Source of the DNA: Lachnospiraceae bacterium | Lineage (GTDB): Bacteria; Bacillota; Clostridia; Lachnospirales; Lachnospiraceae | Length of the DNA stretch: 47,037 bases | NCBI GenBank assembly: GCA_900751995.1 | Contig: CAADTP010000025.1 | Location: 1-47,037, forward strand | Direction of reading: 5' to 3' | Shown here: piece by piece, positions 41,123 through 47,037 of the stretch | How positions within the stretch are numbered: position 1 is the first letter of the stretch | Layout of the letters: each line of letters starts with the position of its first letter | Translations under genes and position numbers: made by a program | The notes under the pieces: generated by a model | Seen by the model: the letters and a program-made list of their open reading frames with translations, nothing else | Database searches by the model: none | What the model was told of the DNA's origin: nothing

Positions 41123-42451
41123 ATGCAGGAAGAAATTTTTGAAAAGTATCCTATACCAAAGGCATATTTTAAGCTGGCACTTCCGGTTGTGTTCAGTATG
41201 GTTATCTCGCTTGTTTATAATATGGTAGATACGTATTTTATCGCAGGAACCGGCAATACGGATCTGGTGGCGGGGGTTGCCCTTGGATCACCGATCTTTA
41301 CCCTGATGATCGCGCTGGGAGATATTTTCGGACTTGGCGGCAGTTCTTTTATTTCCAGGCTTTTTGGAGAAAAAAGATACGAGGACGCAAAGCGGATCAG
41401 CGTATTCAGCTTTTATGGCGCGATCGTCAGCGGTGTTGCAGTTGCGGCTGTACTGATGATCTTCAGAAGTCTGGTATTGGGACTTCTGGGTGCAAGCGAG
41501 GCCACCTGGGAGTATGCGTCACAGTATTATACCTGTATTGCACTGGGGGCGCCGTTTATCATTGTTGCGCTGACACCGTCCAATCAGTTACGAACAGAAG
41601 GATTTGCGACGGCTTCGATGGTTGGTTCTGTACTTGGCGCAGTTGTAAACATTATTCTGGATCCGATCATGATCTTTGTACTGGGCTGGGGTGCGGCCGG
41701 CGCAGCTACAGCGACCGTGATCGGAAATGTTTGTACCGATATTTTCTTTGTATGGTTTCTTATTAAAAAGAGCAAAAATCTTTCTGTGGATCCCAGGGGA
41801 TTTCACATTTCCAGGTCGGAGATAGGAGCGGTTTTTGCCATTGGTATTCCGGCTTCTGTTACTAATCTGATGCAGAGCATCGGAATTGCGTTGACAAACC
41901 GCGCGTTGCTGGGATTTGGTGACGATAAGGTTGCAGCTATGGGAATCGTTATGAAAATTAATATGATCGCTGCGTTGGTCCTGGTTGGTTTTGCCTTTGG
42001 TGGACAGCCGCTGACCGGATACAATTACGGCGCGAGAAACCGCACAAGGTTGAAAGCAACTTTGAAGTTTGCATATCTTCTTGAGGGAGGAATGGCGCTT
42101 GTACTGATGGCGGTACTTGGATTTTTTGCCCCGCAGATGGTAAAGATCTTTATGAGCGATCCTTCCGTTGTGGAAAATGGCGCGCTGATGCTTCGGCTGC
42201 AGCTGGCGGGAATGTTGTGTATGGGAATCGTGCTGATCAGCACCTGTACGTTTCAGTCTGCAGGACAGGCTATGGGAGCTTTTCTGTTATCAGTGAGCAG
42301 ACAGGGAGTGGTCTTTGCGGTTGTACTGATGATCGCTCTTAAGGTGGCAGGGTATTATGGCGTTCTGGCTTCTCAGGCAATCTCGGATTTCCTTACGGCA
42401 GTGCTGGCGGTGGTGCTGGTATGGCGCTGGTGGAAAAAAGTGGATTTCTAA
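41123..42451 (+). CDS. MATE-family efflux transporter (second copy)
   Basis: A 442-residue membrane protein with about 12 helices; PIPKAYFKLALPVVFSMVISLVYNMVDTYFIAG and the mid-protein repeat AIGIPASVTNLMQSIGIAL are MATE features. It is only distantly similar to the copy at 29267. AGAGGGAATA precedes ATG 41123, and the gene is probably co-transcribed with trmB. Substrate unknown. Confidence 0.92.
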   Translation: MQEEIFEKYPIPKAYFKLALPVVFSMVISLVYNMVDTYFIAGTGNTDLVAGVALGSPIFTLMIALGDIFGLGGSSFISRLFGEKRYEDAKRISVFSFYGAIVSGVAVAAVLMIFRSLVLGLLGASEATWEYASQYYTCIALGAPFIIVALTPSNQLRTEGFATASMVGSVLGAVVNIILDPIMIFVLGWGAAGAATATVIGNVCTDIFFVWFLIKKSKNLSVDPRGFHISRSEIGAVFAIGIPASVTNLMQSIGIALTNRALLGFGDDKVAAMGIVMKINMIAALVLVGFAFGGQPLTGYNYGARNRTRLKATLKFAYLLEGGMALVLMAVLGFFAPQMVKIFMSDPSVVENGALMLRLQLAGMLCMGIVLISTCTFQSAGQAMGAFLLSVSRQGVVFAVVLMIALKVAGYYGVLASQAISDFLTAVLAVVLVWRWWKKVDF

Positions 42452-42467
42452 GAGTCCGCTTTAAATA

Positions 42468-42549
42468 CTTTGCGCAAATATCAGGAAACAGATCAGGATA
42501 TTTTCATATAATAAAATATCCGTGATGTTGGAAAGGTATTTGCGCAAAG
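42468..42549. repeat. Interrupted inverted repeat after the second MATE gene
   Basis: CTTTGCGCAAATA (42468-42480) and TATTTGCGCAAAG (42537-42549) are perfect inverted copies; each also contains the palindrome TTTGCGCAAA. A second stem GGATATTTT/AAAATATCC sits at the centre. It may be a terminator-like RNA hairpin or a pair of protein-binding sites for the small gene that follows. Confidence 0.55.
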
Positions 42550-42565
42550 CAGGAGGCCATAAGTT

Positions 42566-42739
42566 TTGAAAAAAAGAAAATTCAGATCCATGCAGCAGAA
42601 TCTCCATACGGTAAGCCGCAGCATTAACAGCCAGGCTGCCCAGATCAGAAATTCGCTGTCAGAAATAGAAAAATCACTGAACAAAATTGCATCAAATGAA
42701 GATATAAAAAATAAAAAAGAAAAAAATAAAAAAAATTAA
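42566..42739 (+). CDS. Possible small basic protein, 57 residues
   Basis: A TTG start at 42566 follows AGGAGG by 9 bases; the frame ends at TAA 42737-42739. It encodes a lysine/asparagine-rich helical protein (NLHTVSRSINSQAAQIRNSL in the middle, then a poly-Lys/Asn tail). No family is recognised. The good ribosome site and the adjoining inverted repeat support a real gene; the low-complexity tail argues for caution. Confidence 0.4.
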   Translation: MKKRKFRSMQQNLHTVSRSINSQAAQIRNSLSEIEKSLNKIASNEDIKNKKEKNKKN

Positions 42740-42748
42740 AAAAAGGTG

Positions 42749-42777
42749 TTGACTTTCTTCAAATCATAACGTATAAT
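42749..42777 (+). promoter_or_regulatory. Promoter of tRNA-Lys
   Basis: TTGACT (42749-42754) and TATAAT (42772-42777) are 17 bases apart. Confidence 0.8.
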
Positions 42778-42833
42778 ACAACATGTCTTGAGGAACGAAC
42801 GAAACAAAAAACGAAAGACAAATAATTAAATAA

Positions 42834-42906
42834 GCGTCTTTAGCTCAGTTGGTAGAGCACCTGACTCTTAATCAGGGTGTCCAGGGTTCGAACCCCTGAA
42901 GACGCA
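42834..42906 (+). tRNA. tRNA-Lys (anticodon CTT)
   Basis: A 73-base cloverleaf: acceptor GCGTCTT/AAGACGC, D-arm with AGCTCAGTTGGTAGAGC, anticodon stem CCTGA/TCAGG around loop CTCTTAA (anticodon CTT, reads AAG), and T-arm CCAGGGTTCGAACCCCTG. The 3' CCA is not encoded. It stands alone between its own promoter and terminator. Confidence 0.95.
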
Positions 42907-42913
42907 CTAAAGG

Positions 42914-42957
42914 CACTGTTTTTGCAGATATAGAGCTGCGGGGACGGTGTTTTTTTG
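42914..42957 (+). terminator. Terminator after tRNA-Lys
   Basis: CACTGT pairs with ACGGTG around an inner GCAG/CTGC stem and is followed by eight T residues. Confidence 0.75.
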
Positions 42958-43395
42958 TTGTGTTTATTCGGGTTTTAAGAGGGGATAAGGATATCTGGGC
43001 GTGAAGTGATGCGGAGTAAATGGACCGAGATGAAAATGTCGATCATCAGATAGAATCAGAATGTCTAATATAGACACCATGATTATAGGTATAGATCCTT
43101 TTGAATAAAGAAAGGATGGTATACTATGGGAGTTTGTAAGAAGATAAAAAGGAGGGCCGGGTCTTGGAAGGGACCCGGCAGAGTATGAAAAGAAAAATAA
43201 GTAATGATCTATAAGATGAAAAAGCTTTGTGCTTTATTTGTTTACTAATATACCGTCAAAATGTGATGGAACTGTGAGAAGCGTTTTAAAAATTTGTGAG
43301 GAAAGTCTAAATATCTTATAAAGTCTGATAAACTGTGAAGCAGTTATTTGGTGTAGAGCCGCATAGCGAAGCGGATTGCGAATATCCGCTTGACT
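42958..43395. other. Long intergenic region between tRNA-Lys and the AGCS gene (left part)
   Basis: No convincing gene. A GC-rich hairpin GCCGGGTC/GGACCCGGC lies near 43157-43181, inside a 20-codon frame starting at ATG 43125. A further hairpin GCGGAT/ATCCGC near 43371-43389 stands directly before the structured repeat. A minus-strand frame (43234-43581) ends in LLTVPSHFDGILVNK but crosses the repeat and has no clear start. Confidence 0.4.
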
Positions 43396-43450
43396 CGAAT
43401 CAAGTAAGTCCCCTGCGGGGGGCGAAAAGCAATAGCAGTCGGTGGGGCTT
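43396..43450 (+). repeat. Structured dispersed repeat, copy 2
   Basis: It begins CGAATCAAGTAAGTCCCCTG and ends TCGGTGGGGCTT, matching copy 1 (13829-13884) at about 49 of 56 positions. AAG-T-CCCC can pair with GGGGCTT, and CTGC with GCAG. Differences from copy 1 largely keep the outer stem. A CTTGA/TCAAG hairpin overlaps its start. Orientation is the same as copy 1, ahead of a plus-strand gene. Confidence 0.6.
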
Positions 43451-43521
43451 GTAAGAATAGAAAATTCTGAAATTTGTACAAAAATAGTGAAAATAAATAA
43501 GACTTTTTTAAGCCGATACGG

Positions 43522-43527
43522 TATAAT
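43522..43527 (+). promoter_or_regulatory. Possible -10 element upstream of the AGCS gene
   Basis: A TATAAT without a good -35 partner, about 190 bases upstream of the start codon. No better promoter was seen between the repeat and the gene. Confidence 0.25.
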
Positions 43528-43718
43528 AAACCATAGCATAAAAATCCGGAGGGGAAATGAACGAGTATGGATGTGGTACACATGTTATATGAACAGGTGC
43601 GGAAATTTTTCTGAGGGGTATAAATGAATATATCTATATTTTATGTCCAGCGGAAAATGTGATATCCGGAAAGATGGTTCAATTCTGAGGTATTCAGATG
43701 AAAAGGGAGGAGATGGCT

Positions 43719-45281
43719 ATGGAGAAAGTGTTTGAGGCGATCAATGGAGTGTTCAGCTTTATCGGTCCACTGTCTGATTTTCTGTGGGAGTTCCCCACGA
43801 ATTTTGACTGGTACAGCAGTATCCCGATTCTGGGAAATATATCCTTTGCGATCATACTACTTCTTGGGTCCGGGATTTTTTTCAGTTTCAGGATCGGTTT
43901 TATGCAGGTGACTTACTTTAAAAAAGGAATCAGGACCATGACGGAGAAACGTGTTGTGGAAACAGGAATTTCGCCGCTTGCATCGTTTTTTCTGAGTTCA
44001 GCTATGCGTGTAGGACCGGGAAATATCCTGGGCGTAACAGGTGCTATTGCAGTGGGGGGACCGGGGGCCCTGTTCTGGATGTGGATATCTGCGTTTTTCG
44101 GGATGGCAGTTGCATACATGGAGGGTGTCCTTGCTCAGATTTTCAAGGAGAAGAAGGACGATGAGTTCGTAGGAGGTCTTCCTTTTTATGGGAGAAAGCT
44201 TCTTGGAAATAAGGTATGGATCGGTGTTTTTCTTTCGGTATTGTATATTCTGTATGCGCTTTGCTGTTTGCCGGCACAGGGCTTTAACGTTGTTTCATCA
44301 GTAGGACGCATGGCAGAGATCGTAACCGGAAAAACCATCCCAAGCGGATCAGCCTTCTATTATATAGTAGGTACGCTGATCGTAATCCTCACAGCAGTTA
44401 TCGCATTTGGCGGAATCAAAAAAGTATCCAAATGGACAGATATGATGGTGCCGGTGATGGCGGTGCTCTATATGGTAGTAGTGTTACTTCTTATCATATT
44501 GAATTTTACCCGTATTCCGTATTTCTTCGGAAGCGTGTTTGCAGGAGCCTTTAAGCCGGATGCATTTTTTGGAGGTGTTTTTGGAACGGTTCTTGCACAG
44601 GGCGTAAAACGAGGCCTGATGTCCAATGAGGCTGGTCAGGGAACGATCACCATGTCAGCGGCAGCAGCTGACGCAAAGCATCCATGTGAGCAGGGTGTGA
44701 TCGCTTCTCTGGGAGTTTTTCTTGATACCATTGTGATCTGTACACTTACCGGATTTGTGGTAGTTATGGCACATTGTTGGACGGGAGCAGATGCGGAAAG
44801 CTGGCAGGCTCTTGATAAACTTCCAAAATATACGGAGTCCATTGCTGTGCTGACTCCGGGAACTGCAATGAACGGGATCGTTACATTTCTTGTAACCTTA
44901 TGTTTCTGCCTGTTTGCATTTACCTGTCTGCTTGGAATGATCAGCTTTTCGGAAATCGCAGCCAACCGTATCCGCAAGGATAAGATCTGTATTAATTTTG
45001 TACGCTGTATCGGTCTTTTTGTTGCCGCATTTGGTATCCTCTGTAATATCGCAGGACTGGAGCTTGGAAATCTCTGGGCATTTTCTGATCTTGGAAATAT
45101 TCTGATCGTATTTTTCAACGTACCGATCGTTTATGTCGGTGCGAAATATGTTTTCCGGGCGACCAGACATTATAAGAAGAATGACGGTACTCCGTTTACA
45201 TCGGAGGTAATTGGAAGAAATGACTGCGCTTACTGGGATGAGCAGGCAAAAAAAGTAGTGAAAAATTTTTCCGGAAAATAA
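43719..45281 (+). CDS. AGCS-family sodium/amino-acid symporter
   Basis: A 520-residue membrane protein importing alanine or glycine with Na+. The AGCS signature region reads SSAMRVGPGNILGVTGAIAVGGPGALFWMW near residues 85-118, and later SNEAGQGTITMSAAAADAKHP is also characteristic. About ten or more helices are expected. ATG 43719 is preferred because GGGAGG lies 8 bases upstream; ATG 43698 and 43713 are in frame but poorly placed. The region before it carries the structured repeat. It is separated from guaA by a promoter. Confidence 0.92.
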   Translation: MEKVFEAINGVFSFIGPLSDFLWEFPTNFDWYSSIPILGNISFAIILLLGSGIFFSFRIGFMQVTYFKKGIRTMTEKRVVETGISPLASFFLSSAMRVGPGNILGVTGAIAVGGPGALFWMWISAFFGMAVAYMEGVLAQIFKEKKDDEFVGGLPFYGRKLLGNKVWIGVFLSVLYILYALCCLPAQGFNVVSSVGRMAEIVTGKTIPSGSAFYYIVGTLIVILTAVIAFGGIKKVSKWTDMMVPVMAVLYMVVVLLLIILNFTRIPYFFGSVFAGAFKPDAFFGGVFGTVLAQGVKRGLMSNEAGQGTITMSAAAADAKHPCEQGVIASLGVFLDTIVICTLTGFVVVMAHCWTGADAESWQALDKLPKYTESIAVLTPGTAMNGIVTFLVTLCFCLFAFTCLLGMISFSEIAANRIRKDKICINFVRCIGLFVAAFGILCNIAGLELGNLWAFSDLGNILIVFFNVPIVYVGAKYVFRATRHYKKNDGTPFTSEVIGRNDCAYWDEQAKKVVKNFSGK

Positions 45282-45308
45282 AAATTCCGGCGGGAGATAA
45301 AATTAGCA

Positions 45309-45337
45309 TTGTAAAAGTGCATGTACTCATTTATAAT
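45309..45337 (+). promoter_or_regulatory. Promoter of guaA
   Basis: TTGTAA (45309-45314) and TATAAT (45332-45337) are 17 bases apart. No purine riboswitch fold was recognised in the 40-base leader. Confidence 0.65.
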
Positions 45338-45381
45338 GAGTAACAGATTCTAAAGATGTTATAAATAACAGGAGGAAAGCC

Positions 45382-46959
45382 TTGAAAAGAGAATTAGTTA
45401 TTGTCATTGATTTTGGCGGTCAGTACAATCAGCTGGTTGCAAGACGTGTCAGAGAATGCAATGTATATTGCGAAATTTATTCTTACAAGACAGATCTTGA
45501 GAAGATTAAAGCGATGAATCCTAAGGGAATCATCCTTACCGGCGGACCAAACAGCTGCTATGAGGCAGATTCACCGACTTACCAGAAGGAATTATTTGAG
45601 CTTGGTATTCCGGTACTTGGACTTTGCTATGGAGCACAGCTTATGATGCATGTCCTTGGCGGAAAAGTTGAGAAGGCAGATGTCAGCGAATACGGTAAGA
45701 CAGAGCTTCTCATCGATAAGAAAGATTCCAGGATCTTCAAAAATGTATCCGACAAAACAATCTGCTGGATGAGCCATACAGACTATATTTCCCAGACTGC
45801 ACCGGGATTTGAGATCGCTGCACATACTGCAGACTGTCCGGTAGCAACTGCACAGAATGAAGAGAAGAAACTGTATGCGATCCAGTTCCATCCGGAAGTA
45901 CTGCACACAGTAGAAGGAAAGACAATGCTGTCCAACTTCGTACTTGGTGTCTGCGAATGTGCCGGAGACTGGAAGATGGATGCCTTTGTTGAACACACGA
46001 TCAAAGAGATCCGCGAGAAAGTCGGTGATGGAAAAGTTCTCCTTGCCCTGTCAGGTGGTGTAGATTCCTCCGTGGCAGCAGGACTTCTTTCCAGAGCGAT
46101 CGGCAAGCAGCTTACCTGTGTATTTGTAGATCATGGCCTTCTTCGTAAGGATGAAGGTGATGAGGTTGAAGGTGTATTCGGACCGAATGGTCAGTTTGAC
46201 CTGAACTTTATCCGCGTGAACGCACAGCAGAGATATTACGACAAGCTTGCCGGTGTTACAGAGCCTGAAGCGAAGCGTAAGATCATCGGTGAGGAATTTA
46301 TCCGTATTTTCGAGGAAGAAGCCAAGAAGATCGGTGCTGTAGATTTCCTTGCACAGGGAACCATTTATCCGGACGTTGTAGAGAGCGGTCTCGGCGGAGA
46401 ATCCGCAGTGATCAAATCCCATCACAACGTAGGAGGTCTTCCGGATTTCGTTGATTTCAAAGAAATCATTGAGCCGCTTCGTGATCTGTTCAAAGATGAG
46501 GTCCGTAAAGCTGGCCTTGAGCTTGGAATTCCGGAAAGACTGGTATTCCGTCAGCCATTCCCGGGCCCGGGACTTGGAATCCGTATCATCGGTGAAGTCA
46601 CCGAGGAAAAAGTACGCATCGTACAGGATGCAGACTACATCTACCGTGAAGAAGTCGACAATGCAGCCGCCGACTACAAAAAAGAACACGGAGAAGATCC
46701 GTCCTGGATGCCGAACCAGTACTTTGCAGCCCTTACAAATATGCGAAGCGTAGGTGTAATGGGAGACTTCAGAACATATGATTATGCAGTGGCGCTCCGC
46801 GCCGTTAAGACCATTGACTTCATGACTGCGGAGTCTGCTGAGATTCCTTATGCAGTACTTAATAAGGTGATGAACCGTATTATTAATGAAGTTAAGGGCG
46901 TAAACCGCGTATTCTATGATCTTACAAGTAAGCCGCCTGGAACGATTGAGTTTGAATAA
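45382..46959 (+). CDS. guaA: GMP synthase (glutamine-hydrolysing)
   Basis: A 525-residue enzyme making GMP from XMP, ATP and glutamine. The N-terminal glutaminase domain (1-195) has the nucleophile C82 in LGLCYGAQLM and the His/Glu pair in FHPEVLHT. The ATP-pyrophosphatase domain begins at LLALSGGVDSSVAAGLL; the C-terminal dimer domain ends in the conserved KPPGTIEFE. The start codon is TTG at 45382, set by AGGAGG at 45371-45376; no ATG lies near. Confidence 0.96.
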   Translation: MKRELVIVIDFGGQYNQLVARRVRECNVYCEIYSYKTDLEKIKAMNPKGIILTGGPNSCYEADSPTYQKELFELGIPVLGLCYGAQLMMHVLGGKVEKADVSEYGKTELLIDKKDSRIFKNVSDKTICWMSHTDYISQTAPGFEIAAHTADCPVATAQNEEKKLYAIQFHPEVLHTVEGKTMLSNFVLGVCECAGDWKMDAFVEHTIKEIREKVGDGKVLLALSGGVDSSVAAGLLSRAIGKQLTCVFVDHGLLRKDEGDEVEGVFGPNGQFDLNFIRVNAQQRYYDKLAGVTEPEAKRKIIGEEFIRIFEEEAKKIGAVDFLAQGTIYPDVVESGLGGESAVIKSHHNVGGLPDFVDFKEIIEPLRDLFKDEVRKAGLELGIPERLVFRQPFPGPGLGIRIIGEVTEEKVRIVQDADYIYREEVDNAAADYKKEHGEDPSWMPNQYFAALTNMRSVGVMGDFRTYDYAVALRAVKTIDFMTAESAEIPYAVLNKVMNRIINEVKGVNRVFYDLTSKPPGTIEFE

Positions 46960-46962
46960 CGG

Positions 46963-47016
46963 ACAGAAAACCTCGGATGCCCATTTTACAAGGGTTTCCG
47001 AGGTTTCTTTATGTCT
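46963..47016 (+). terminator. Terminator of guaA
   Basis: AAACCTCGGA (46968-46977) pairs perfectly with TCCGAGGTTT (46997-47006), extended by ACAGA/TCTGT outside, and is followed by CTTTATG. The last 20 bases of the window hold only a short repeat of TTGGCTCTA-like sequence. Confidence 0.8.
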
Positions 47017-47037
47017 GTTGGCTCTACTTTGGCTCTA

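Noticed and set aside
43298..43307. GAGGAAAGTC, similar to the RNase P RNA P4 motif
   Set aside because: The flanks do not fold like RNase P RNA, and the matching distal motif is absent.
45338..45381. Purine riboswitch before guaA
   Set aside because: The leader is only about 40 bases long and lacks the three-way junction; only a short ACTCAT/ATGAGT hairpin overlaps the promoter.

Overview
The window looks like a chromosomal segment of a gut Lachnospiraceae bacterium (Blautia/Ruminococcus-like). This is judged from low-to-medium GC Firmicutes-style promoters and AGGAGG ribosome sites, a V-type ATP synthase operon, a mannose-family PTS, GH29/GH13 sugar cassettes and many LacI/DeoR regulators. 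No phage, transposase or CRISPR array is visible. The only hint of mobile DNA is a broken Rpn-type nuclease tail at the left edge. No species call can be made without a search.

Layout. 1-600: tail of an unknown gene, a run of small hairpins, and a remnant of an Rpn/PDDEXK gene. 605-3103: hotdog thioesterase, a small Nif11-like protein, and a convergent DUF885 metallopeptidase-like gene. 3257-5219: thioredoxin reductase overlapping a LacI regulator. 5544-11252: a mannose-type PTS (IIAB, IIC, IID), a MalL-like oligo-1,6-glucosidase and a HAD phosphatase, behind a promoter bracketed by two palindromic operators that probably bind the upstream LacI protein. 11431-15227: YitT-type membrane protein, a 212-bp nested palindrome, an NlpC/P60 wall hydrolase and an M28 peptidase whose leader carries a structured repeat. 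15648-29029: a glycan locus with DeoR regulator, CutC, a multidomain transglutaminase-fold protein, two tandem LacI regulators, GH29 fucosidase, ABC sugar importer (binding protein plus two permeases), a second GH29 fucosidase and nagB. 29267-30792: a MATE exporter with an attenuator-like leader. 30925-31383: a dense cluster of DnaA boxes beside very AT-rich DNA. 31429-39976: a nine-gene V-type ATPase operon on the minus strand. 40456-47037: trmB, a second MATE protein, tRNA-Lys, a second copy of the structured repeat, an AGCS amino-acid/Na+ symporter and guaA.

How the genes may work together. The PTS block reads as an alpha-glucoside uptake and hydrolysis unit. The 15.6-29.0 kb block reads as uptake of a small fucosylated glycan or glycoconjugate. 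The two fucosidases have no signal peptide, so cleavage would be inside the cell, and NagB would take the amino sugar into glycolysis. The adjacent operon with CutC and a transglutaminase-fold protein may belong to the same pathway; that link is inference.

The least expected items are the DnaA-box cluster far from any dnaA gene, the attenuator-like MATE leader, the 212-bp palindrome, the two-copy structured repeat, and the fucose locus with its unusual transglutaminase-fold protein. All coordinates and motifs were read by eye; no homology search or folding calculation was run.
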